Assembly: GCF_000374305.1 (NCBI RefSeq)
Contig: NZ_KB894093.1
Coordinates: 62,001-126,000 of the forward strand
Direction of reading: 5' to 3'
DNA length: 64,000 nucleotides
From: Actinomadura flavalba DSM 45200
GTDB lineage: Bacteria > Actinomycetota > Actinomycetes > Streptosporangiales > Streptosporangiaceae
The first letter of the stretch is position 1. Each line of letters starts with the position of its first letter. The position numbers and the translations under genes are program-made. Below the pieces are notes generated by a model. That model did not search any database, was not told the DNA's origin, and was given only the letters and a program-made list of their open reading frames with translations. Of the stretch, positions 36,273-45,157 are shown piece after piece.

Positions 36273-38261
36273 GTGAGCGATTCCAGGGACGACGACGCCA
36301 CCGCGCGCCCGCCCACGACCGAGTTCCGCCGTGGCCGCCACGCCCGCCCGGCCGAGGACGACGTCGTCTTCGACGGCCGCGTCCCCGCCCCGTCCCACGG
36401 CACGCGCCCCGAACCCCTCCCGGCCGCTCCCGAGACCCCCGGCGCGGAGTCTCCCCCGGAGAACAGCACCCCGTCCCCCGAGCCCTCGCCGGGCGGTCCG
36501 GACGACGCGCCCCTCCCCCGTGCCGCCCGCCTGACCACCCCACCCGGCCCCGGCCCGACCTGGGAGGCCCGCCCCCAACAGGACACCGCAGAGAGCACAA
36601 GGCCGTCCTCCACGCCCCCGACCAGCACGGACGAGCCTGCTTCCGGCGAAGCCGGGACGACCACGGCGTCGGGCATGAACAGGGCGGCGCCGCCGGAATC
36701 CGCATCGACGGTGGCCGAGCAGCCCGAAGCCGGATCTTCGTCGGATGCTTCGCGGACGCGTCCGAACAGCTCGGAGGAGCTTGCCGCCGGACGGTACGCC
36801 CGAAGCGCGCCGTCCGGCACGGACCGGGCGGGTGCCGAGGACGGTGACGCGCGACGGGAGACCGGGCGGCACCGGGCCGGGGGTGCGGAGTTCGCGCGGG
36901 TGAGCGAGGGAGCCGCCTATCCGGTGACGGCGACGCTGGGGCGGGACGCGCTGCCCGCGTCGGCGTCCGGGCAGTGGGCGACGCCCTGGGCGGGCGAGGC
37001 CCTGCCGGTGGACGACGCCCCGCCGGTCGGCGGAACGCCGCAAGCGGACGAGGACGATGCGAGTCGCAGGCGGCGGCGGTGGCCGTTCGTCGTCGTGCTG
37101 GTGGCGGTGCTGCTCGTCGCGGGGGCCGTGGCCGGGCAGTTGCTGCGGCCCGTGCCCGAACCCCGGCTGCGGCTGGCGCTGCCCGCGACGCACACGTTCG
37201 CGGGGAGGGCGCCCACGCTGGCGTGGCCGTCCACCGGGCAGGCGGCGGTGCACGTCGAGGGGCTCGGCACGATGGGGTCGTCCGGCGCGGGCACGCCGAT
37301 TCCCACGGCCAGCGTCGCCAAGGTCATGACCGCCTACGTGTACCTGCGCGACCATCCCCTCGCCGACGGCGAGGACGGCCCGGTGCGGGCCGTGTCCGAG
37401 GAGGGCGTCTCCGAACTGCCCGGACGCGTCGCGCGGGACGAGTCGCGGCTCGGCATCACGTCCGGGCAGCGGCTCAGCGAGCGCAAGGCGCTGGAGTCGG
37501 TGCTGCTCATCTCCGCGAACGACGTGGCCGTCGAGCTGGCCCGCTGGGACTCCGGCGGCGACGTGCCCGCGTTCGTCGCGAAGATGAACGAGGCCGCGCG
37601 GCAGCTCGGCATGACCTCGACGACGTACACCGACCCGGCCGGGTACGACGCCGCGACCGTCAGCACACCCGCCGACCAGGTGCTGCTGCTGCGCGCCGCG
37701 ATGCGCGTCCCGGCGTTCGCGCGGATCGTCGGGCAGCGCGTCTTCGACCCCGAGGACGGCACCGGGGCCAGGAACAACGGCAACGTCCTGCTCGGGCGGC
37801 TCGGCGTCATCGGCGGCAAGACCGGCTACACCGACCGGGCGGGCGGGAACTTCGTGTTCGCCGCCCGGCACCGCGTCGGCGGCGTCAGCACGCTCGTGTA
37901 CGGCGCGGTCATGGGGCAGCGGTCGACGAGCGCCATGGCGGCGATGGCCGTCGCGCAGCAGCTCGTCACCGGCGCCGAGCGGGCCCTGACGGCGACCCGG
38001 CTCGCCCCGGCGGGCGAGGTCGTCGCGCAGGTGGACGACGGCCTCGGCGGGCGCACCCCGCTGCGCGCCGCCGCGCCGGTCACGGTCGTCGGCTGGCCGG
38101 GCCTGACGGTCCCGGTGCGGGCGGACGGCGACCCGCCGCACCGCGCCGCCACCGGCACGACGGTCGGCGTGCTGCGCGCCGGGCCGTCCCGCGTCGATCT
38201 CACTCCGGCCCGTCCGCTCGACGGCCCGTCCCTCCAGCACCGTCTCCTGCGTCTCCGCTGA
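36273..38261 (+). CDS. D-alanyl-D-alanine carboxypeptidase with long disordered N-terminus
   Basis: 662 residues. A ~260-residue Pro/Glu/Ala-rich cytosolic region, basic RRRRW, one helix (~268-286), then an extracytoplasmic penicillin-binding domain: SxxK SVAKVM (~346), SxN SAND (~413), KTG GGKTGYTDRAGG (~513). The enzyme trims the terminal D-Ala of peptidoglycan stem peptides (DacA/PBP5 class). A 130-residue C-terminal part follows the catalytic domain. GTG 36273 after GGGGAGG. The 3' end overlaps the convergent PLP decarboxylase gene by 62 bases. The long cytosolic tail is a possible phosphorylation or scaffold region. Confidence 0.9.
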   Translation: MSDSRDDDATARPPTTEFRRGRHARPAEDDVVFDGRVPAPSHGTRPEPLPAAPETPGAESPPENSTPSPEPSPGGPDDAPLPRAARLTTPPGPGPTWEARPQQDTAESTRPSSTPPTSTDEPASGEAGTTTASGMNRAAPPESASTVAEQPEAGSSSDASRTRPNSSEELAAGRYARSAPSGTDRAGAEDGDARRETGRHRAGGAEFARVSEGAAYPVTATLGRDALPASASGQWATPWAGEALPVDDAPPVGGTPQADEDDASRRRRRWPFVVVLVAVLLVAGAVAGQLLRPVPEPRLRLALPATHTFAGRAPTLAWPSTGQAAVHVEGLGTMGSSGAGTPIPTASVAKVMTAYVYLRDHPLADGEDGPVRAVSEEGVSELPGRVARDESRLGITSGQRLSERKALESVLLISANDVAVELARWDSGGDVPAFVAKMNEAARQLGMTSTTYTDPAGYDAATVSTPADQVLLLRAAMRVPAFARIVGQRVFDPEDGTGARNNGNVLLGRLGVIGGKTGYTDRAGGNFVFAARHRVGGVSTLVYGAVMGQRSTSAMAAMAVAQQLVTGAERALTATRLAPAGEVVAQVDDGLGGRTPLRAAAPVTVVGWPGLTVPVRADGDPPHRAATGTTVGVLRAGPSRVDLTPARPLDGPSLQHRLLRLR

Positions 38262-39687
38262 CGGCGCCGGAGTACAGGGCGGCGAGGAAGCGGATCAGGA
38301 GGGCTTCGCGGGTCGCGGGCGGGAGGGCGTCGAGGACGGCGTTGACGGTGGCCATGCCGCCGCCGTCGCCGGGGCCGACGGAGTCGAGCAGGGCGGCGAA
38401 GTCCCGGTCGGTGAGGGTGTCGAGGTCGAGGGCGAGCAGCGTCGCGACCAGGTCGTCCGGCGCGGGGGGCGGGCCGGTCCGGCGGGCGTGCGCGGCGGCG
38501 GTGGCCAGCGCGTCCAGCATCGCCGCCACCCCGGATTTGCTGACACCCGTGAGGGTGAAGTGCAGGTTCGCCGGGATGCCCTGATAGGAGAGCTGCGGCT
38601 GGAAGAACCAGCCCTGCTCGCGGGCGGCGTCCGCGATCGTGAAGACGTTCAGCGCCGGGTCGCCGGACGCGACCGCGACCAGCGGCGCGTCCGGCTCGCC
38701 CAGCACGTACAGGCCGGGGATGTCCGCGACGCCCGCGCGGAGCCGGTCGGCGGCGTCCATCGCGGCGACGGCCAGGTCGCGGTATCCGGCGGCGCCGACG
38801 GCGTGCAGCGTCGTCCAGGCGGCGCCGAGCGGGCCCGCGCTGCGGCTGCTCTGCACGGTGGCGTTGATGACGGTGTAGCCGGGCCACGCGGCGGACGCGA
38901 AGTACGCGCGGCGGCGCAGCGCCTCGTCGGTGAACAGCACGACCGAGGCGCCTTTGGGCGCGTACCCGTATTTGTGGAGGTCGCAGGACAGAGAGCTCAC
39001 ACCGGGCACCGCGAGGTCGAACGGCGGAACGTCGCGTCCGGCCTCGCGCAGCCACGGCAGCACCCAGCCGCCGACGCACGCGTCCACGTGGCAGAGCAGG
39101 CCCGCGCCGGCGGCGAGCGCGGCGATCTCCGCGACGGGGTCGAGCACGCCGTGCGGGTAGGACGGCGCCGACGCCACGACGAGTACGGTGCGCGGCGTGA
39201 ACGCGGCGGCCATCGCCGCCGGGTCGGCCCGGAACGTGGCGGGATCGACCGGGACGTGCCGGACGTCCATCCCGAGGTAGTGCGCGGCCTTGGCGAACGC
39301 CGGATGCGCCGTCGAGGGCACGACGATCTCGGGCCGCCCCTCGACCGGCCGCGCGTCCCGCGCCGCCTTCACCGCCAGCATGATCGACTCGGTGCCGCCG
39401 CTGGTGAAGACGCCGGGCGTGGCCGCGTCGCCGCCGAGCCGGCCCGCGACGGCCGCGACCAGGTCGCGTTCCAGCGCGACGATGCTCGGGAACGCCGTCG
39501 GGTCCAGGCAGTTGACCTCCAGCATCTCCAGGTAGGCGCGGGCCGCCGCGTCGTGCACGTCGGCGCGGCCGGTGTCGTAGACGTAGGCGGTGACCTTGCC
39601 GCCGCGCACCGGCAGGTCGCCGTTCCGCAGCCGGGTGAGCTGTTCGAGCAGATCGTCCACCGGGCGGCCGGTTTCAGCCAGGGACAT
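38200..39687 (-). CDS. Pyridoxal-dependent decarboxylase / sphingosine-phosphate-lyase-like enzyme
   Basis: 495-residue fold-type I PLP enzyme of the group II decarboxylase superfamily. PLP-phosphate TSGGTESIMLAVKAARD (~95-111), HVDACVGGWVLPW (~203), Schiff-base Lys in SCDLHKYGYAPKGASVV (K~242). The mix of TGRADVHD..., PSTAHPAFAKAAHYLGMDV is typical of sphingosine-1-phosphate-lyase-like proteins. A ~110-residue C-terminal region extends past the fold. ATG 39687 lies inside the end of the transporter gene (14-base overlap), so both are co-expressed with the TetR gene. Substrate unknown; an amino acid or phospho-amine is likely. Confidence 0.86.
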   Translation of the reverse strand: MSLAETGRPVDDLLEQLTRLRNGDLPVRGGKVTAYVYDTGRADVHDAAARAYLEMLEVNCLDPTAFPSIVALERDLVAAVAGRLGGDAATPGVFTSGGTESIMLAVKAARDARPVEGRPEIVVPSTAHPAFAKAAHYLGMDVRHVPVDPATFRADPAAMAAAFTPRTVLVVASAPSYPHGVLDPVAEIAALAAGAGLLCHVDACVGGWVLPWLREAGRDVPPFDLAVPGVSSLSCDLHKYGYAPKGASVVLFTDEALRRRAYFASAAWPGYTVINATVQSSRSAGPLGAAWTTLHAVGAAGYRDLAVAAMDAADRLRAGVADIPGLYVLGEPDAPLVAVASGDPALNVFTIADAAREQGWFFQPQLSYQGIPANLHFTLTGVSKSGVAAMLDALATAAAHARRTGPPPAPDDLVATLLALDLDTLTDRDFAALLDSVGPGDGGGMATVNAVLDALPPATREALLIRFLAALYSGAVSGDAGDGAGGTGRRADGPE

Positions 39688-41017
39688 CGGATTCCTTCCG
39701 GTCGCGCGCGGCGAGGCGGTGGTAGGCGAGCAGCGGGACGACGCTGAGCGCGAGCAGCAGGGCCGGGACGAGCGTGAACCCGGCGGTGAGCCCGGTCAGC
39801 GCCGAGTCCGGCTGCCGGACGGGCGTCTCCAGGTCGGCGGAACGGAACGCGGTCACCGCGAGCAGCGCGGCGAAGACGCCGGGCCCGAGCGCCATCGCGC
39901 CGGTCTCGGCGGCCGTCCACAGGCCGGTGAACGCGCCGGACTGGGCGTGCCCGGTGCGGTGCGCGTCGGCGCGGACGGTCTCGGGCAGCAGCGACAGCGG
40001 CAGGAGCTGCACGGCGGCGTAGCAGACGCCGACGAGCGCGGTCAGCGCGAGCGCGGCGCCGCGCGCGCCGCCCGCGACGGCCGGGTACAGCGCGGCGGCG
40101 GCGAGCGCGAACAGCGTCACGGCCGCGACGTAGCAGGGGACGTGCCCGAACCGGCGGGCCAGCACCCGCCACAGCGGGACGGCGACGGCGCTCGGCCCGA
40201 CCAGGCAGACGAACATCACCGACGTCAGGCCGTAGCCGCCGAGCCGGTAGGCGGCGGCGTAGGGCGCGCCCGCGAGCATGACGGCGACGGCGAGGGACTG
40301 CGCGGCGAACGCGGCGAGCAGCGCGAAGAAGGGCCGGTTCCCGCGCGCGGTGCGGAAGGCGGCGGCGAGCCCGAGCGGCTGCGGGCCCGGCCGGGACGGC
40401 ACCCAGCGCGTCGCGAGGGTGGTCGCGACCATCGCGGCGCCCATGACGAGCCCGATGACGGCCCCCATGAGCAGGTAGCCGCCGCGCCCGCCGCCCGCGG
40501 CGTCCACCAGGACGGGCGCGAGCCCGCCCGCGAGGAGGATGCCGATCGTCAGCGCGACGATGCGCCAGGCCATCGCGCGTCCCCGCTGGTCGGCGTGCGG
40601 GGAGATCTCGGCGGGCAACGCGACATAGGGCACCTGGAAACAGGCGAACGCGCTCGCGGCCAGCAGAAAGGCCGTCCCCGCCCAGAGCGCCGCGACCACC
40701 TCCGAGTCGCCGGGAACCGCGAACATCGCGGCGAACAGCACGGGCAGGGAGAACGCGCCCACCGCGAGCAGCCGGGTGCGGCGGCCCGTCCGGACGGCCT
40801 CGCGGTCGCTGACCGCCCCGATGACCGGGTTGAGCAGGACGTCCCAGGCTTTCGGCACGACCAGCACGAACCCGGCGACCAGGGCGGACACCCCGAGCAC
40901 GTCGGTCAGGTAGTACAGCAGCAGAAGCCCCGGAACGGCCGAGAAGACGCCGGTGCCCACAGATCCGGCGCCGTAGCCGAGCAGGCGCCGCCGCGACAAC
41001 CGCTCGGGGGAGGTCAC
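39674..41017 (-). CDS. MFS transporter of the GPH (sodium:solute symporter) type
   Basis: 447 residues, twelve predicted helices. The N-terminal helix 1-2 region GYGAGSVGTGVFSAVPGLLL, LTDVLGV and KAWDVLLNPVIGAVSDR with a following RTGRRTR loop is typical of glycoside-pentoside-hexuronide or related MFS carriers. GTG 41017 overlaps the TetR stop (GTGA), and its end overlaps the decarboxylase. Substrate likely matched to the decarboxylase (inference). Confidence 0.85.
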   Translation of the reverse strand: MTSPERLSRRRLLGYGAGSVGTGVFSAVPGLLLLYYLTDVLGVSALVAGFVLVVPKAWDVLLNPVIGAVSDREAVRTGRRTRLLAVGAFSLPVLFAAMFAVPGDSEVVAALWAGTAFLLAASAFACFQVPYVALPAEISPHADQRGRAMAWRIVALTIGILLAGGLAPVLVDAAGGGRGGYLLMGAVIGLVMGAAMVATTLATRWVPSRPGPQPLGLAAAFRTARGNRPFFALLAAFAAQSLAVAVMLAGAPYAAAYRLGGYGLTSVMFVCLVGPSAVAVPLWRVLARRFGHVPCYVAAVTLFALAAAALYPAVAGGARGAALALTALVGVCYAAVQLLPLSLLPETVRADAHRTGHAQSGAFTGLWTAAETGAMALGPGVFAALLAVTAFRSADLETPVRQPDSALTGLTAGFTLVPALLLALSVVPLLAYHRLAARDRKESDVPG

Positions 41018-41616
41018 GGCGCGTCCGGGAGGTCGAGGAGGCGGGCGATGACGCGGTGCAGATGCGCGCGGAACCGTCGCACCTCGCCCGGCGACCCGGG
41101 CCCGCGCCGCCCACCGGCCCCCGGGACGCCGCCCGCGCAGAAGCCGTGCGTCGACCAGACGACCGTCATCACCGCGTACTCGGCGTCGGCGTCCGGCGCG
41201 ACCGCGCGGACGGCCGCGGCGGCGCGGTCGATGAGCGGGCGCGCGTACCGGCGCTCCAGGTCGGCGATGTCGGCGGCGTCGGACTGCCAGCGGTGCACCC
41301 ACAGCGCGGGGACCTCGGGATGCTCGACGCAGAAGTCGATGTAGGCGTCCAGCAGCGCGCGCACTCCGGCGGCGTCGGGCGTGAACGACGCGACCGCGTC
41401 CTCCAGAACGGCACGTTCCAGGCGGTGGGCACGTTCCATGACGGACAGGTACAGATCACGCTTGCCGCCCGCGTGGTACGCGACGGTCGCGATGTTCAGC
41501 CCGGCGGCGTCCGCGATCTGCCGAGTGGAGGTGCCGTCGTAGCCGAGCGCGGCGAACAGCCGGGTCGCCGCGGCGAGGATGCGCGCGGCCGGAGCGTCGT
41601 CCGGGGCGTCGGGCAT
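41014..41616 (-). CDS. TetR family regulator of the transporter/decarboxylase cassette
   Basis: 200 residues. N-terminal HTH at ~10-55: AATRLFAALGYDGTSTRQIA, DAAGLNIATVAYHAGGKRDLY. The C-terminal ligand domain is helical. First gene of tetR-transporter-decarboxylase. Predicted leaderless promoter with the palindrome TCAAGCGATTGA over the -35 box, consistent with autorepression. Ligand unknown. Confidence 0.9.
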   Translation of the reverse strand: MPDAPDDAPAARILAAATRLFAALGYDGTSTRQIADAAGLNIATVAYHAGGKRDLYLSVMERAHRLERAVLEDAVASFTPDAAGVRALLDAYIDFCVEHPEVPALWVHRWQSDAADIADLERRYARPLIDRAAAAVRAVAPDADAEYAVMTVVWSTHGFCAGGVPGAGGRRGPGSPGEVRRFRAHLHRVIARLLDLPDAP

Positions 41617-41621
41617 GCCGC

Positions 41622-41659
41622 ACTGTAAGCGGCGCCCGCGCGCCCCGTCAATCGCTTGA
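41622..41659 (-). promoter_or_regulatory. TetR promoter and operator inside the pucR 3' end
   Basis: -35 TTGACG (plus 41646-41651), 18-base spacer, -10 TACAGT (plus 41622-41627), five bases to ATG 41616: leaderless. The palindrome TCAAGCGATTGA (plus 41648-41659) overlaps the -35 and the stop end of the PucR gene. Confidence 0.55.
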
Positions 41660-42880
41660 TGGAGAGGCGGCCGGCTCCGTGTCCTGCGGCGAACTCAGCC
41701 ACACCGTCAGCACCATCTCCATCTCCAGCCGCGACTCGGGGTCGTAGAGCTGGTCACCGAAGAGCTCTTCGAGCTGATGCAGGCGGTACCGGACGGTCTG
41801 CGGGTGAACGTGCAGACGTGTGGCTACTTCGGTGGCGTTGAACCCGTTCTGGAGGCAGGACAGCAGCGTCCGCACCAGCCGTTCCCGATGCCGGGGACGG
41901 ACGGTCCGCAGCGGCGCGAGCCGCAGGTCTGCGACGGCCCGGACCAGTTCCTCGTCCTTGAACACCACCAGCGCGGGCATGTGGTCGGCGCAGCGGATCA
42001 GCCCGTCCACCGGCAGCACGCCGCGCCGCGCCAGCGGCAGCGCCTCGCGCGCCCAGCGCATCGACTTGGCCGCGTCCTCGGTGCGGACGGTCGGGCCGAC
42101 CGCCGCGACCCAGTCGCGCAGCGCGGTCTCCAGGACGCGGGCGCGGCCCGGCCCGTCCGGATCGGGGATGATCAGGCACGGTTCGCGGCGGTTGATGTCG
42201 GCGAGCACGTCCGGCGGCAGCGACGGCGCGCTGAACGGCTCCTTGCCCCGCTCGTACAGCACGACCGCCGCGACCGTGCGCGGCACCCGCCACTGCGCCA
42301 GCCGCGCCAGGTCCGCGACGGCCTGCGGCGCGGCGGGCGGTTCGGCGAGCAGCAGGTCGAGCAGCCTGCGGCGGCGGTGCTCCAGCTCGCCCGCCTCCTG
42401 CTCGCGGGCCTTGGTGTAGCCGTCGGTCGCCGCGCGGGCGATCTCGTCCAGGAACGCGAAGATGGCCTCGGCGATGCTGGCCAGCGTCCGCCGCGAGATG
42501 TTGTAGCGCTCGGACTCCGACGCCAGCCGCCGCCAGGCGACCCGCGCCCCCAGGCGCAGCGACGTCTGGAGGACGTCCAGGTTGCGGCCCTCGCGGGCCT
42601 CGGCCCAGCCGATCTCCCGGTAGACCGCGACGACCGGCTCCCACGAGCTGTCGGGGTCCATGATGAGGTCGGTGAACTGGCGCAGCGCGCCCTCGACGGC
42701 CAGCCGAACGAGCCGGGCGTACTCCTCGTCCTGCGGGCGGGAGTACTCGGGTATCCCGGCCAGGATCTCCTCGATCATCTCCTCGGCCAGCGCGTCCAGA
42801 TGCGGCCGGAACAGCTCGGAGACCTCTCCGGGCACGCCGACCCACGGTTTGAGCGGCGAACGTTCCTGCGTCGTCGTCAC
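41648..42880 (-). CDS. PucR family transcriptional regulator
   Basis: 410 residues. GTG 42880 is chosen because GGAGGAG stands five bases upstream; longer starts lack a site. N-terminal sensing part (~1-160, a helical RsbRD-like domain), GGDEF-like middle, C-terminal HTH_30 at ~355-400: LVRTLLSCLQNGFNATEVA, TRLHVHPQTVRYRLHQLEEL. PucR/CdaR-type regulators control purine, sugar-acid or amine metabolism. Here it neighbours a TetR/transporter cassette and may control itself through the palindrome at 42965. Confidence 0.88.
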   Translation of the reverse strand: MTTTQERSPLKPWVGVPGEVSELFRPHLDALAEEMIEEILAGIPEYSRPQDEEYARLVRLAVEGALRQFTDLIMDPDSSWEPVVAVYREIGWAEAREGRNLDVLQTSLRLGARVAWRRLASESERYNISRRTLASIAEAIFAFLDEIARAATDGYTKAREQEAGELEHRRRRLLDLLLAEPPAAPQAVADLARLAQWRVPRTVAAVVLYERGKEPFSAPSLPPDVLADINRREPCLIIPDPDGPGRARVLETALRDWVAAVGPTVRTEDAAKSMRWAREALPLARRGVLPVDGLIRCADHMPALVVFKDEELVRAVADLRLAPLRTVRPRHRERLVRTLLSCLQNGFNATEVATRLHVHPQTVRYRLHQLEELFGDQLYDPESRLEMEMVLTVWLSSPQDTEPAASPSSD

Positions 42881-42964
42881 CGTGACTCCTCCCGATCCTC
42901 GTCGGAACGTACCTCCGGGGATCGGCACGGGCTAAGGGCTCATCGACGCAATCGACGCCCCGTT

Positions 42965-42982
42965 TTGTCAACCGGCTGACAA
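42965..42982. promoter_or_regulatory. Palindromic operator TTGTCA-N6-TGACAA upstream of pucR
   Basis: Perfect 6-bp arms with a 6-base spacer (ACCGGC). The minus-strand TTGACA of the right arm can serve as -35 for pucR, so binding would block transcription. Two copies of GTCGAT lie just downstream on the minus strand. Confidence 0.5.
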
Positions 42983-43050
42983 CGCGGGCGCCTGTTCGGC
43001 GCGGACGCGCGCCCGGCACATGACACCCGGGCGCAGGTCGGCGGCGCGCC

Positions 43051-43677
43051 TCACGGCGCGATGGGACCGGCCTCCGCGACGCCCGCGAACGCGCCCGCCA
43101 GCACCAGCCGCCCCGCCGTGCGCACCATCGCCCGCACCTCGTCCACGGGGCGGCGCAGCGACGTCAGGCTCACCAGCGCCGCCAGCAGCACGTGCCCGAG
43201 GACGATCTCGACGTCCTCGCGCTCGGGCACCGGATCGCCGATGGCCGCCGCGAGGCGGTCCCGGACGAACAGGAACAGCACGGTGCGGGCGTCGTCCACG
43301 CTGGGGTCGTCGGACGTGACCGCCTGGATGATCGTGGACGTCAGCGTCAGCTCGCCGGCCGCGACGACGACGATCCGCTCCAGCAGCGCCGTCAGCCGCT
43401 CCACCGGGGTGCCGCCCACGGCGACGGCCTCGATGTCGTGCGTCATGCGGTGCGCCCACGCGGCGGCGACCTCGGTGAGCAGGTGGTCCTTGGTGGCGAA
43501 GTACCGGTAGACGGTGGCGCGCGCGACGCCCGCGCGGTCGGCCACGTCGTGCATCGTGACGGCGTGGTAGCCGCCCTCGTCGGCGAGGTCGCGGGCGGCC
43601 GCCACGAGACGTTCCCGGCGCGCCTGCTGCTCCTTGGACAGGCTGCGCGTCACGGTGAAGCGCGCACTCTCGCTCAT
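43051..43677 (-). CDS. TetR family regulator (KstR-like)
   Basis: 208 residues. HTH ~20-65: AAARDLADEGGYHAVTMHDV, DRAGVARATVYRYFATKDHL, closest in style to KstR-type TetR proteins that sense CoA thioesters or steroids. The C-terminal helical domain is larger than in small TetR proteins. Lies downstream of the SDR gene on the same strand. ATG 43677 selected because homology begins just after it. Confidence 0.85.
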   Translation of the reverse strand: MSESARFTVTRSLSKEQQARRERLVAAARDLADEGGYHAVTMHDVADRAGVARATVYRYFATKDHLLTEVAAAWAHRMTHDIEAVAVGGTPVERLTALLERIVVVAAGELTLTSTIIQAVTSDDPSVDDARTVLFLFVRDRLAAAIGDPVPEREDVEIVLGHVLLAALVSLTSLRRPVDEVRAMVRTAGRLVLAGAFAGVAEAGPIAP

Positions 43678-43772
43678 GCGTCCGGCCGTTCCGTCCCGGG
43701 GCGCGACGCGCGCCCGACCACTGAAATGGCCTCCCATTGTGGCGTACGGCACGGGCGCTCGGGACGGGACGG

Positions 43773-44603
43773 CTACAGGGCGGGCAGGTCCGGCAGGCGC
43801 CCGGCCGCCAGGTCGGCGGCGCGGGGCGCGAGGGCGGGGCCGTGGCCGGGATGGGTGAGGATCAGGAACGTGCGGTTCCGGACCCCGGCGACGACGGCCG
43901 CTGCGACCTCGCCCGGGTCGATGCCGGCCGTGACGGCGTCGTCCATGACCTGCCGGACGAAGGCGCGGTCATCGGTGCGCGGCGCGGGCTCCCCCGGCCG
44001 GTTGCGCTCGGAGTCGGTGAGCCGCGTCCGCACGCCGCCGGGGCACAGGACGGACACGCCCAGCCGGGAGCCCGACAGCGCGAGGTCGTGCGCGAGCGTC
44101 TCGGTGGCGGCGAGGACGGCGTGCTTGGAGACGGTGTAGGGGCCGGTGAACGGCGTGGGGAACAGCCCGGCGATCGACGCGGTGTTGACGACGTGCCCGT
44201 CGGTGTCCTGCTCGATCATGCGCGGGACGAACGCGCGGACGCCGTTCAGCACGCCGCCCAGGTTGACGCGCAGGACCCAGTCGAAGTCGTCGGGCGGCAG
44301 CGTCCAGATCCGCCCGCCCGCGAAGACGCCCGCGTTGTTGCAGAGCAGGTGGACGGCGCCGAACGCGGCGAAGACCTCGTCGGCGAAGGCCGCGACGGAG
44401 GCGGTGTCACCGACGTCGGTGACGCGGGCGGTGACCGGCGCCCCGGCCGCAGCGACGGCCTCGGCGGTCGCGGTGAGCGCGGCGTCCTCGACGTCGGCGA
44501 GGCCGAGGGACATGCCCTCGGCGGCGAGGCGGAGGGCGAGCGCGCGCCCGATGCCGCTGCCCGCGCCGGTGACCACCGCGACGCGTCCGCCCAGGACGTC
44601 CAT
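43773..44603 (-). CDS. Short-chain dehydrogenase/reductase
   Basis: 276-residue classical SDR. Cofactor motif TGAGSGIGRAL (~10-20); NNAG (~88); catalytic Ser-Tyr-Lys in NTASIAGLFPTPFTGPYTVS-K (~140-163). ASP-type residue ADVEDA after strand 2 suggests NAD(H). ATG 44603 follows GGAG by five bases. Upstream AACGTTTGTTTGG may bind the TetR protein at 43051. Substrate unknown. Confidence 0.9.
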   Translation of the reverse strand: MDVLGGRVAVVTGAGSGIGRALALRLAAEGMSLGLADVEDAALTATAEAVAAAGAPVTARVTDVGDTASVAAFADEVFAAFGAVHLLCNNAGVFAGGRIWTLPPDDFDWVLRVNLGGVLNGVRAFVPRMIEQDTDGHVVNTASIAGLFPTPFTGPYTVSKHAVLAATETLAHDLALSGSRLGVSVLCPGGVRTRLTDSERNRPGEPAPRTDDRAFVRQVMDDAVTAGIDPGEVAAAVVAGVRNRTFLILTHPGHGPALAPRAADLAAGRLPDLPAL

Positions 44604-44660
44604 CGACACTCCAGACCTAACGTTTGTTTGGTACCGAGAGTGTAACCGGACCGGAGTCCG

Positions 44661-44756
44661 TCATGCCCGCTTCGGGAGGCCGAGCTGCGCGATGAGGTCT
44701 TCGACGCGGGCCCGGATCTGCTCGCGGGTCGGACGGCCGGGAGCTTCGGGGGTCAC
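44661..44756 (-). CDS. 31-residue ORF coupled to arsR
   Basis: GTG 44756 overlaps the arsR stop (GTGA at 44753-44756). The product opens VTPEAPGRPTREQIRARVED and ends LIAQLGLPKRA: charged, predicted helical, no signal peptide. Translational coupling is the only evidence of expression; no family known. It could be a cofactor, a leader-like remnant of a longer C-terminal extension, or chance. Confidence 0.4.
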   Translation of the reverse strand: MTPEAPGRPTREQIRARVEDLIAQLGLPKRA

Positions 44757-45151
44757 GGGCGGCCCTCGGGGGCCCGGTCCGGTGCGGGGGTGCCGCCGGG
44801 GCGGGTGAGGAGCGACGCGAGCCGGTCGGTCGTTTCGGTTACGAGGCGGTAGTACACCCAGGTTCCGCGGCGCTCTCCGTCGATCAGGCCCGCTTCGCGC
44901 AGGAGTTTGAGGTGGTGGGAGATCGTCGGCTGGGAGAGGTCGAACGCCGGGGTCAGGTCGCAGACGCACACCTCGCCGCCCGCGCGTGACGCGATCATCG
45001 ACAGCAACTGGAGACGCACCGGGTCGCCCAGCGCCTTGAACACGCGGGCCAGTTCACCCGCCTCGTCGGCCACCAGGGGCGCGGTCAGCAGGCCGGGGCA
45101 GCAGCCCGCCACGCCGTCGCGGCCGACCACCCGAAGCCCTTGTTTCGACAT
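44753..45151 (-). CDS. arsR: ArsR/SmtB metalloregulator
   Basis: 132 residues. Winged helix ~35-100: ARVFKALGDPVRLQLLSMIA and DLSQPTISHHLKLLREAGLI. Metalloid-binding candidate cysteines: ECVCDL (E-V-C-V-C-D-L near ~61-66, the ArsR CVC site) and the N-terminal CC of VAGCCPGLL. It represses until As(III)/Sb(III) binds (known family role). Divergent from arsI across a 79-base control region. ATG 45151 is leaderless by prediction. Confidence 0.92.
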   Translation of the reverse strand: MSKQGLRVVGRDGVAGCCPGLLTAPLVADEAGELARVFKALGDPVRLQLLSMIASRAGGEVCVCDLTPAFDLSQPTISHHLKLLREAGLIDGERRGTWVYYRLVTETTDRLASLLTRPGGTPAPDRAPEGRP

Positions 45152-45157
45152 GCTTCT

